Translations under genes and position numbers: made by a program | Shown here: piece by piece, positions 1 through 8,400 of the stretch | How positions within the stretch are numbered: the stretch's first letter is position 1 | How the letters are laid out: each line of letters begins with the position of its first letter | Notes under the pieces: model-generated | Told to the model about the DNA's origin: nothing | The model's database searches: none | Seen by the model: only the letters and a program-made list of their open reading frames with translations | Source of the DNA: a virus | Virus record (IMG/VR): IMGVR_UViG_3300047472_000108 | Span: 1 to 43,521 of that record | DNA length: 43,521 nucleotides | Strand: one strand, 5' to 3'

Positions 1-99
1 GCCGCTGATTCTGTGGTGGCCGTAGCCGAGAAACCAATGCCAGTGGTGACGGTCACTGCCAAACGACTGACCGCCGCCGAGAAAACTGCACTGATCTGA
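1..99 (+). CDS. C-terminal end of an unidentified protein (partial)
   Basis: An open frame enters from the left edge and stops at TGA 97-99, giving 32 residues that end ...TAKRLTAAEKTALI. It is rich in Ala and Val, and no domain can be recognised from so short a tail. It runs in the same direction as serS, 85 bases upstream of it, so it is chromosomal rather than phage. The family cannot be named from this fragment. Confidence 0.5.
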   Translation, partial: AADSVVAVAEKPMPVVTVTAKRLTAAEKTALI

Positions 100-146
100 T
101 GGCATGGCGCCGGAAGGCGTAAAACTCGTTAGAAGTGGCGTCAACT

Positions 147-155
147 TGGTACAAT
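147..155 (+). promoter_or_regulatory. Extended -10 promoter element upstream of serS
   Basis: TGG followed by TACAAT (150-155) forms an extended -10 element about 30 bases before the serS start codon. No good -35 hexamer is visible. The position fits a short serS leader, but the call rests on motif shape only. Confidence 0.4.
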
Positions 156-166
156 TGCCCCTTTAG

Positions 167-1477
<1,311 letters not shown>

Positions 1478-1527
1478 TCAGAATTTTCAAGATTTGCAGA
1501 TTTTGCTCTTCCATTTTCGGATAACGC

Positions 1528-1536
1528 TGCTATAAT
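1528..1536 (+). promoter_or_regulatory. Extended -10 promoter for tRNA-Ser
   Basis: TGC followed by a perfect TATAAT (1531-1536) lies 39 bases before the mature tRNA 5' end. This fits a stable-RNA promoter between serS and the tRNA. The -35 region (around 1508-1514, TTCCAT) is weak. Confidence 0.6.
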
Positions 1537-1575
1537 CTTGGCTCTCAACGGCGACCACCGTTGCTAGCAGTACCT

Positions 1576-1665
<90 letters not shown>

Positions 1666-1693
1666 ACGAATTCAAAGACTTACGTCGCAAACG

Positions 1694-1720
1694 AAGCCGC
1701 CTTAACAGGGCGGCTTTTTT
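1694..1720 (+). terminator. Rho-independent terminator after tRNA-Ser
   Basis: AAGCCGCC (1694-1701) pairs with GGCGGCTT (1709-1716) across a 7-base loop and runs into TTTTTT. It would end the tRNA transcript and insulate the phage genes from serS-tRNA transcription. Whether it is host or phage sequence depends on the exact crossover point. Confidence 0.85.
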
Positions 1721-1771
1721 GTCTTTGTGCGGATTTTTTTGCCATCCATGCAGACGGCGAGCCAGCACGCT

Positions 1772-2077
1772 TCACATCTCAGCGCCGCCAACACGGCCTG
1801 GCGGCGGCACTGAAACGGACCAGTCCATGTCCGTATAGTCGGGCAGGGTGATGCCCAGCTTCCGCGCCAAGTCGCGCGCAATCACTACTGCTACCACCAT
1901 CGCGTCGTGCACCTTCACCGAAGCCGCCAGATCCTGCCGACGGATCGATTCATGAAACTCCTCCCACCATGCGCGCAGGTACTGCACGAGCTGAAGCAGC
2001 AGCTCGAGATCTTCTGACACGGGGGAGGTCTTGCCAGCATGAGATGGGCCAAGTTCGAGCCCTGTGGACTGATCCAT
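1772..2077 (-). CDS. Hypothetical phage protein next to the attachment site
   Basis: A 101-residue protein of unknown function. The start at 2077 is chosen because AGAGGAA lies 6 bases upstream of that ATG, while the longer frame has no ribosome binding site. The middle is predicted to be mostly helical (LELLLQLVQYLRAWWEEFHE), with a second hydrophobic helix VVAVVIARDLARKLGI and a Pro/Gly-rich end. No signal peptide or known motif is seen. After excision it would sit next to attP, downstream of the integrase. It is the leftmost leftward gene and is not part of the lysis operon. Confidence 0.6.
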   Translation of the reverse strand: MDQSTGLELGPSHAGKTSPVSEDLELLLQLVQYLRAWWEEFHESIRRQDLAASVKVHDAMVVAVVIARDLARKLGITLPDYTDMDWSVSVPPPGRVGGAEM

Positions 2078-2216
2078 GCAAGTTCCTCTATAACAGTTTA
2101 AGAAATTAGCCCTCATTAAGGCCCGTTTAAATGGCTCTAGGGCTTACCCATTAGCGAAAGCATTAAATCGCTGAGATGAGGATAGCAATATTTGCCGTCG
2201 TCTCGCAAGGGACCAA

Positions 2217-2238
2217 TTTGGGCCTAGTTTGGGCCTAG
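2217..2238. repeat. 11-bp perfect tandem repeat, two copies
   Basis: TTTGGGCCTAG occurs twice, at 2217-2227 and 2228-2238, with no spacer. The 11-base period is one helical turn, so both copies face the same side of the DNA, as protein-binding arrays often do. It lies about 550 bases from the tRNA, in the region that flanks attP in the circular phage. Confidence 0.8.
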
Positions 2239-2342
2239 TGCAGAATAAGCGTCTTTGTCACGGATCGTAATCAAGCTATTGTTTTAATTGAGGATTTGAA
2301 TACAGAATTATTGTACTGAGTTGGCAAAATGCAGATTTTGTA

Positions 2343-2356
2343 TTCACGAAAGTGAA
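2343..2356. promoter_or_regulatory. Perfect 14-bp palindrome, possible operator
   Basis: TTCAC-GAAA-GTGAA is a perfect 5-bp inverted repeat with a GAAA centre, in non-coding AT-rich DNA between two divergent genes. Its size suits a dimeric regulator. It differs from the TTAGGA...GCTAA repressor operators elsewhere in the phage, so if it is functional, another protein would bind it. Confidence 0.4.
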
Positions 2357-2464
2357 CATTTTGTGGATTTAGATCCATGTTTTATCGACAACGCCATGTT
2401 GTAATAATGTGACATTTATTCTATAAGATAGTCGATTTATCTTTTAGGATAGTTTTTTTCACGT

Positions 2465-2493
2465 TTGGAGATTCCCGGACTTGGCGTTACACT
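2465..2493 (+). promoter_or_regulatory. Promoter overlapping the LexA box
   Basis: TTGGAG (2465-2470) and TACACT (2488-2493) are separated by 17 bases. This is a plausible sigma-70 promoter with a start near 2500. The LexA-type box begins inside the -10, so a bound repressor would block it. This is the usual SOS-promoter arrangement. Confidence 0.5.
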
Positions 2494-2507
2494 GTATGAA
2501 GATACAG
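2492..2507. promoter_or_regulatory. LexA (SOS) box
   Basis: CTGT-ATGAAGAT-ACAG fits the CTGT-N8-ACAG LexA consensus of E. coli and beta-proteobacteria exactly. The flanks extend the symmetry (ACTGTAT...ATACAGT, 2491-2508). It sits 10 bases before the start codon of the 91-aa gene at 2518 and overlaps its -10. No other CTGT-N8-ACAG site was noticed in the window. Confidence 0.8.
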
Positions 2508-2517
2508 TACTTTTGCC

Positions 2518-2793
2518 ATGAGCGACCGATTCAGACCATCACTTACCAAGGCCGAGCTGAGCGCGATCAAAGACCGACGCGACGCTGCGGACATACCTGC
2601 CCTGCTGTGGGACATAGCCCGGCTACGCGCCGTCGCGCTCAGGGCAGATCAATTTCTTCATGGGCTCGGTCCGAAGTACGGGGCGAACATGGTCGCGCAG
2701 TTGCTTCGGGAAGAGTTGGACCAGCTGGCCTGCATTCAAGAGATGGAGGCTTTGCGGGTGGATATTGAGCGGCGGAAGCCGAAAGAAGAGTAG
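2518..2793 (+). CDS. Small phage protein under probable SOS control
   Basis: A 91-residue, highly charged, helical protein (MSDRFRPSLTKAELSAIKDR...ERRKPKEE) with no recognised domain, signal peptide or membrane segment. It is the only rightward gene in the left 30 kb and runs against the lysis operon, ending 6 bases from the Rz stop. Its promoter carries a near-perfect LexA box, so it should be made after DNA damage. By analogy with LexA-controlled genes of P2-like phages such as 186 tum, a role in induction is possible, but no similarity to Tum was recognised. The ribosome binding site is poor. Confidence 0.65.
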   Translation: MSDRFRPSLTKAELSAIKDRRDAADIPALLWDIARLRAVALRADQFLHGLGPKYGANMVAQLLREELDQLACIQEMEALRVDIERRKPKEE

Positions 2794-2798
2794 AGGGC

Positions 2799-3299
2799 CT
2801 ACGGTACCAGGCCGTTCTTGTGCAGGAAAGCCTGGCATGCCCGACCGGTGGCAAGGTCGGTTTCCACCGCCAGAATCAGCGCTTTAAGATCTCGATCAAC
2901 GTCGTCTCGAACCATCCCTTGGGGTGGATCGGCGCTGTCGCCGCTTCCGGTGCTTTGGGCTTGGGCGGGGGCGGCAGGTCTTGCACCTCCACAGATTGCG
3001 GGGCCGACGCGCATCCGGCCAGCAGCAGCAAGGCGAGTCTTGAGGTCAGCGATTTCATGGTCTTTCGTCTCCTGAATGGCGGTGCTGATGGCGGCCTGAC
3101 TGTTGGCCAGCTGCTTGTTCTCGGCGACGCGGGCCAGAACGGCGCCCGTCACAGCCTTGGCTCTGGTGCCCTCGGCGGCGTCCCACTTGGCCTGGACATG
3201 GTGCGCGCCCTTCACCCAGCCGAAAGCCACCAGGGCGAGCGCAAACGCGCACAGGAGCGCGATCCGACAGGGGAGGGGGACGACGGCACTCAGGTTCAT
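2799..3299 (-). CDS. Rz: Rz-like i-spanin
   Basis: The inner-membrane spanin subunit, which joins the outer-membrane lipoprotein Rz1 to disrupt the outer membrane in the last step of lysis. The 166-residue product has one N-terminal membrane anchor (about residues 12-30, IALLCAFALALVAFGWV), then a charged helical periplasmic part with heptad-like stretches. The start at 3299 is chosen because ATG overlaps the endolysin stop as ATGA. A longer frame upstream lies inside the endolysin gene. The Rz1 gene is nested inside it in another frame, which is diagnostic of the pair. Confidence 0.85.
   Translation of the reverse strand: MNLSAVVPLPCRIALLCAFALALVAFGWVKGAHHVQAKWDAAEGTRAKAVTGAVLARVAENKQLANSQAAISTAIQETKDHEIADLKTRLAAAGRMRVGPAICGGARPAAPAQAQSTGSGDSADPPQGMVRDDVDRDLKALILAVETDLATGRACQAFLHKNGLVP
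2876..3058 (-). CDS. Rz1: Rz1-like o-spanin lipoprotein, nested in Rz
   Basis: The outer-membrane spanin partner. The 60-residue precursor begins MKSLTSRLALLLLAGC with a clean lipobox (LLAGC, Cys16). It is followed by a short proline-rich mature part (DLPPPPKPKAPEA), the hallmark of Rz1 proteins. The whole gene lies inside Rz in a different frame, like lambda Rz/Rz1. Its small size and position after the endolysin support the call. Confidence 0.88.
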   Translation of the reverse strand: MKSLTSRLALLLLAGCASAPQSVEVQDLPPPPKPKAPEAATAPIHPKGWFETTLIEILKR

Positions 3300-3757
3300 G
3301 CCAAACGCCCTCCAGCGGCTACAAACACTTTCTGCAGGTCCGCCAGCTTGTTCTCGCGCTGACCATAGCCGGCGCCCGGCAGGCTGGCCCAGCGGCTGCG
3401 GCACTTCGCCACTGCATCGCGGAAGAAGCCCAGCTCGATATCCTGCAGCGCGTGGCATTCGCGGATCAGTTGCACGGCCCACTTATCCTGCGAGGTGGCG
3501 CTGAAGTCCGGCAGTTTGAGCTGCAGGCGGTAAGGCTCCCAGAAGCGGCCCATGAACTGGTACCTGCCAGCCGCGTCGGAGTCCTTGGCCTCGAAGCGCC
3601 GGCGTGGGTGCACCGAGTAGTCGGTGAACAGGATGGGGTGATCGGCCGTCGAACCCACGCACACGTTGTAGCCGCGATCGCTGACGGCCAGCAGGGCGGG
3701 ACCGATCTCGCTCCAGGCGATCATGTCGAGAAATGCGGTCAGCTGGACGCTCATCAT
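3296..3757 (-). CDS. R: Endolysin, lambda R-type lytic transglycosylase (GH104)
   Basis: This protein cleaves peptidoglycan glycan strands at lysis. The 153 residues align by eye with lambda R over the whole length: AFLDMIAWSE, FTDYSVHPRR, AGRYQFM and WASLPGAGYGQ are conserved blocks. The catalytic acid should be Glu17 (lambda Glu19). There is no signal peptide, so release depends on the upstream holins. The start at 3757 is preceded by GGAAAAGA; a second ATG follows directly at 3754. It overlaps the holin stop and the Rz start by 4 bases each. Confidence 0.93.
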   Translation of the reverse strand: MMSVQLTAFLDMIAWSEIGPALLAVSDRGYNVCVGSTADHPILFTDYSVHPRRRFEAKDSDAAGRYQFMGRFWEPYRLQLKLPDFSATSQDKWAVQLIRECHALQDIELGFFRDAVAKCRSRWASLPGAGYGQRENKLADLQKVFVAAGGRLA

Positions 3758-4023
3758 GGTCTTTTCCAGAGCGGGCCGCGCCTGCGGTCGAATACGAGGT
3801 ACAGTGCCGCGCCGATCAGGATGCAGGTCCAGTGGGCTCCCGGCTGAGCCTTGCCGAACAGCGGGGCAAGCAGCACGCCCAGGGCGCCCGTGGTGAGTGT
3901 GATCCAGGCCAGACGCATGCCGTGGCCGGTACCGTGCCCCATGGCGTTGATGGCAGTGAAAACCCCGTGTAAGACGATGCCGGCAGTGGCGGCCGTGTTC
4001 AGCAGCAGTAGCAGGGTATTCAT
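3754..4023 (-). CDS. Holin-like small membrane protein (second of pair)
   Basis: An 89-residue protein with three hydrophobic segments (about 3-20, 36-54 and 61-78) and a basic C-terminus (DRRRGPLWKRP). This is typical of class I holin or antiholin topology. The ATG at 4023 overlaps the upstream holin stop as ATGA, and the gene overlaps the endolysin start. Its place between another membrane protein and the endolysin suggests a holin/antiholin pair. Which is which cannot be decided from sequence. Confidence 0.75.
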   Translation of the reverse strand: MNTLLLLLNTAATAGIVLHGVFTAINAMGHGTGHGMRLAWITLTTGALGVLLAPLFGKAQPGAHWTCILIGAALYLVFDRRRGPLWKRP

Positions 4024-4382
4024 TCTGCACCGCCTTTCTTCCGGATGTAGTTGAAGGCGGCGGGGATGGCCACCTGGGCGCATAGGCCGATGCCTGCGGC
4101 GGTCGCGATCCGCATCTGGTCGCCGGTACCGGCCAGCCATGAGAAGTAGTTGACAGCGGCAATGGCGAGCACCGGAGCGAAGAAGCCGGCGGTCAGCGCG
4201 GAGGCGATCACGGTGCCGGCGATGCGCGCAATGCTCATGGCGGGGAGATATGACAACGAGACCAGGCCGCCGAAGAAGCCGGCGAGCAAGGCGTCGTAGT
4301 GCACACCGAGGATCGAGCCGGAGAGCGTAATCGTGCCTGCAGCAATGGCGATGCCAATCGTCGAGCTGGTAGGTTCGGCCAT
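4020..4382 (-). CDS. Holin-like membrane protein (first of pair)
   Basis: A 120-residue protein with three or four hydrophobic segments: IGIAIAAGTITLSGSILG, LLAGFFGGLVSLSYL, IAGTVIASALTAGFFAPVLAIAAV and a C-terminal one ending in KKGGAE. It likely controls timing of membrane permeabilisation for the endolysin encoded two genes on. The start at 4382 has AAAGGTGG upstream and lies 1 base from the tail-fibre stop. The longer frame has no such site. Confidence 0.75.
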   Translation of the reverse strand: MAEPTSSTIGIAIAAGTITLSGSILGVHYDALLAGFFGGLVSLSYLPAMSIARIAGTVIASALTAGFFAPVLAIAAVNYFSWLAGTGDQMRIATAAGIGLCAQVAIPAAFNYIRKKGGAE

Positions 4383-4383
4383 T

Positions 4384-5424
4384 TTAGTTGCCCACCTTTC
4401 TGATGCTGAAGATGTTCTGCGCCGCCGCGATTGTGCTGGTGAACGTAGCGCCAGGATAAGCATGGGGCCTCACAATATCGCCCGCTGAAAGCCGTACCAC
4501 TCTTGAGCAATTGTTCGTAGTGCTACCCAGGGGATTAATGGCTGCAAGACGATTTGCATCGGCAATCGAAGAAACGTTCGTTGTGAGCTGATTGGAGTTG
4601 ACTGACACACCCTGCCAGCCTTGCGAGGTGGGGGTGTCCGTATAAGAAATGGCGTAAAGCCCATTCTGGTTAATCGTGCAAGAGGCGCCAAGCGTCGCGC
4701 TAACAGCGCCCGTGATGGCTGTACCAACAGAGGACTGGATGGTCGTGAGTGCGCGCACGGCTGTATTGGTCGACGCCATCCCTGTACCGCCTACTATCAC
4801 CACTTCGTGATCGCCGACATTCGCCGAGGCCGCGCTTGCCGCTGCAGCGGAGGCGCTGGATGCAGCAGCAGTCGCACTACCCGAAGCTGACGTGGCATTG
4901 CCAGAAGCCGACGTGGCCGAGCTGGCTGCTGACGAGGCGCTTGCGGTGGCACTTGCAGCGCTAGCCGCTGCGACTGACGCCCCGGTGGTGATCGCGTTGA
5001 TAACCGCTGTCGGGTCGGTTTGCGTAACGCCCAGCGTGACCGACCGGCTCAGCTTTTCCTGCAGCTGCTGCACGATCATCGTCAGCTTATCGAGGGCCTT
5101 CTCGACAACCTGCGGATACCAGCCGCCTTGGTTGGGGAAGCTGGAACCTTGCGTCATTTGAACGTTGCGCAGGATTGTGACCTGGTAGCCCGTAGCCGGC
5201 GCCGCTGTCATCGTGATTGTGCCGCCTGGCGAGTTGGTCTGATCAACATTCAGGCTGACTGTGTAGTCGGTGGCCAGCGTCAGCGTAGTATCGGCACCGG
5301 CGGGATCGGTGCGAACGACCGTCAGATCCGCCGCTGCATAGCAGGCAAAGCTGATCGCGAACACAACGGTGACGCCGTTCCCAGCGTAGGGACCAGATTT
5401 GGCGGTGGAGCTGGAGATGGTCAT
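4384..5424 (-). CDS. Tail fibre protein with T7-type N-terminal domain
   Basis: A 346-residue host-recognition protein. Residues 8-130 look like the podovirus tail-fibre attachment domain: GPYAGNGVTVVFAISF, DLTVVRTDPAG, TILRNVQMTQ, and the conserved QQLQEKLSRSVTL helix at 119-131. Residues 150-202 are an almost pure Ala/Ser/Thr stretch, likely a trimeric coiled stalk. The last 140 residues form a small beta-rich tip. It is short for a fibre, so other receptor-binding parts may exist. It follows the 2057-aa gene, as gp17 follows gp16 in T7. A hairpin covers its ribosome binding site. Confidence 0.85.
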   Translation of the reverse strand: MTISSSTAKSGPYAGNGVTVVFAISFACYAAADLTVVRTDPAGADTTLTLATDYTVSLNVDQTNSPGGTITMTAAPATGYQVTILRNVQMTQGSSFPNQGGWYPQVVEKALDKLTMIVQQLQEKLSRSVTLGVTQTDPTAVINAITTGASVAAASAASATASASSAASSATSASGNATSASGSATAAASSASAAAASAASANVGDHEVVIVGGTGMASTNTAVRALTTIQSSVGTAITGAVSATLGASCTINQNGLYAISYTDTPTSQGWQGVSVNSNQLTTNVSSIADANRLAAINPLGSTTNNCSRVVRLSAGDIVRPHAYPGATFTSTIAAAQNIFSIRKVGN

Positions 5425-5427
5425 AGG

Positions 5428-5462
5428 GGGCCTCGTTTTCGCGTATTCTCAGCGCGAGGCCC
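5428..5462 (-). promoter_or_regulatory. Hairpin sequestering the tail-fibre ribosome binding site
   Basis: An 8-bp perfect inverted repeat, CGAGGCCC (5455-5462) with GGGCCTCG (5428-5435), is separated by 19 bases. On the minus-strand mRNA the second arm contains the GAGG Shine-Dalgarno of the tail-fibre gene, whose ATG is at 5422-5424. There is no U-tract, so a translational switch is more likely than a terminator. Confidence 0.45.
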
Positions 5463-5480
5463 GCCAGCACGGGCACCCCT

Positions 5481-8400
5481 TCAGTGTTGCCGCATATCGC
5501 CGTGCACGACGCCGCGCCACCAGTCCGCGATTTCCTCGGGGTGCTGCTGGCCCTGCTCAACGTCCCATAGGAATTGCGCAGTGCTGGCGGCCTGGCCGGT
5601 CGGCAGGCCAAACACGTACCCGCCGGTCGTGATGGTGTGCTTGAGCCACTTGTCGCTGACCGGTTGATCGCCTGTGCTGGCGTTCCATATGTCCTGCCCC
5701 GAGCGGCCCACGGCGTCCACCATGCTGGCGGCGGGCGTGACCGAGTAGTCTTTCCCCGCGATGTAGTGCGCGGCCAGATCGCGGACAATGGGAATACCAG
5801 CGGTGGCGGCCAGGCCGATCTCTTTTGCCGCCCACGCGAACCAGCTTTGCTCCTCGGCGTCATCCTTGGGCGGGTGCAGCATGTGGTGCATGATCTGTAC
5901 GCCGAACGTGTAGATCAGCGTGCGCATCACAACGCTGCCCAGGTCGCCGCGGAACTGCACTTTGTCGCCGGAGCGGAAGGTGGCGGGCAGCTCCTTCGCC
6001 ATCCGTGCAGTGTCGATGATGCGGTTGATGTTGTGGTTCCAGAACGTGTAGAACATGGAAAACAGCTTAAAGAACTCCGGCCCGCGCTGCACGGCCGCCA
6101 GATCCTTGACGCCGGTACCGCCGTGAGCGTTTCGTACAGTCTTGTCGGCGAAGTAGATTGCGTCCTGCTCGCTCATCTCCAGCCCGCCGTCCTTTTTGGA
6201 CGTCATGCCCTTCAGGTACGCCCCCATCCACGTCGGCAGTGCCGAAGCCATATCCAGCATAGCGATGCCCTGGTAGGCGTGGGCCTTCATGCCATCCGTA
6301 GCGCGCGCGTAGGCGCCGGTGGCCGGGTTCATGATGCGCAACTCAATCTCGCGTAGGTGTTCCCTGATGTCGCGGTCGACCTCGTTCATGCGGTTGCGCA
6401 TCTCGCCGGAGCGCTCGAAGATAAAGTCGCGATTGGCCGCCCACTGCTTCGGGTTGCTGAACTCCCTCAGTCCTTTGCCGAACCAAACGGTACCCAACTC
6501 GGCAACCGATTCCATGCCCGCGCTGGCGCCGTGCACAAGCATGGTGGAGATACGGTAGCCCAGGCCGACCATGGTTGCCCGCGTGCGAGCGCCCCTTGCC
6601 AGGCTGTTGAAGAACTTTAGGGCGCGCATGCCATCGTCACCCAGCTTGCCGTCGTTGGCGATGGACTGCAGCCAGGGCCGCAACTGGTCGTAGTGCTCCT
6701 GTGACAACGCCTTCACAATGCCGTCGCGCACGGGCGCGTGGGACAGGAACTTGTCCGCATCGATGATCGCCTCGCGAAAGGCGATGTCGTGGATGTTGTC
6801 CATGATCACGCGCGGCAGGGCGTCCAGTTCCAGCAGCAGCGGCCTGGCGTAGTTCTCGTTACGGGTGTTCAGGCGCCCAGTGTCGGTGTTGGCCCGACTG
6901 TACGTGTTCTCGAACAGTGCGTCGCCTTTCTTCGCGCTGCGCTCGGCCACGTCCTGGGCCCGGGCCGGATCGTAGATCATCGGCCAGTACCATCCCTCAT
7001 AGTCGCCATGCCGCGTGGTAAATGGGCGCGGCTCCACCTTGTCCGGCGTACTGTTGCCCAGGCGGCGGCTCATGGCCACCTGTTCCGGCCAGAGCGACTC
7101 CAGCGCGCGGCCCATGCCGGCGACGAAGTCCCAGTCGGCTTTCGTCATGTTTCGGTCAAGGAAGTCCCACACTGCCTGTTCGGGCCATTTCTCGCCCGCG
7201 ATCAGCTTAGCCACGTTGCTTTCGTTGCCCATATTCCCGGCCAACATGAGCATTTCCTTCTTCGTGAATTTCTGCGGCTCGCCGGTCAAGCCGTCCACCA
7301 GCCCGGGGGCGACGTAGATTTTCTCGCCATCCTTCGTCACGTCGGCCAGCGTCGAGTGCAGCAGCTTGTCGATCTCGGCCTTCACCTTAACGCGCAGGTC
7401 GTTCTCGCGCGTGCCGGCGTCGGCCAGGCGGCGGAACACGACTCGGTTGAACACGCCGTCCGGATTGCGGCTATCCAGCCAGTCCATCATCTGCTCCATC
7501 TTCAGCATGCCGGCCTGCGCGGTGCGTCCCCAGGACCTGAGCTTCACATACGACGCCTGCATGCGGGTCAGGCCCCGGTTGCTGTCCGGCGTGTGCTGTG
7601 GCAGCTTGGCCATCGCGTCCACGGCCTCCTGCGCCACTTCGCTCAGGTCGCGCATCCTGGCGTTGTCGCGCAACGTGTTCTTGAGGCGGCCCAGGTGCTC
7701 GATGGACTTGACCGCGTCGACCAGGCCTCGGAATTCCTCGACCGTCATCTGCAGGTAGTGCTTCTGTTCCAACTCGTTGAGCAGCTTTTCCGGGATGTTC
7801 GGCTCCAGGCCCCTGGCCGCCTGCTGTTCGATCCAACTGGCCAGCGATTCGCGGCGCGCAATGTCGGTCTTGGTCACACTCTTGCGCAGGTCGAAGCGCT
7901 CGAGCAGGGCGTCGATCTGGTCGCGGTAATCCACGTCGATCTTCTCGCGCACGCTGGGGCGATCCAGCTTCTTCAGGTACGACACGCCCTTGGCCACTTC
8001 CGCCAGTGCGGTCTGAGCGGCCCGGGCCAGCTGGTTGTTCAGCAGCTGCGAGCGCTTTTCGACAGCGGCGGCCTGCACATCGTTGCCCGCCATCGCCTTC
8101 TCGGCGTTCTTGGCCGCACGGGCTTCGGCTGCGGTATACATGGCCGGACGCAGGGCGCCGATCACCTTTCCGGCGATCGAGTATTCCGCAGCGGCTTTGG
8201 CGGCACGGGCGATCAACTGGGCCGGGCCGGCGGCTTTGCTCAACGCCTTGAACTCCGTGGCCACGAAGCGGCCGCGCACCTCGTTGTGGATGGCTTGTTC
8301 GGCCGCGCGCTCGATGGCTTCCGGCGTGGATAGCTCGCCATAGCGCGCGAGCATGCGCTGGTCGGTCAGGCCCTCGATCTTTGCCTTGGGATCTGATTCC

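Larger units (their letters stand above)
2078..2517. other. AT-rich intergenic region of about 440 bases
   Basis: No coding frame is convincing here, and base composition falls well below that of its neighbours. It holds an 11-bp tandem repeat (2217-2238), a palindrome (2343-2356), an imperfect palindrome around AAGATAG...TTATCTT (2427-2445), and the SOS-type promoter of the next gene (2465-2507). In the excised circle this region adjoins attP, so some short repeats could be integrase arm sites. That last point is inference. Confidence 0.6.

Noticed and set aside
2796-2813. GGCCT...AGGCC inverted repeat between convergent genes as a terminator
   Set aside because: Only five base pairs, no T-run on either strand, and it overlaps the Rz stop codon.
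4384-5480. Diversity-generating retroelement around the tail fibre
   Set aside because: No reverse transcriptase frame, no template/variable repeat pair, and no adenine-biased segment in the fibre end.
6738-8333. Rightward 531-codon frame opposite the giant virion gene
   Set aside because: His/Arg/Gln-rich shadow with no domain. It lies inside a real leftward gene with normal codon bias.
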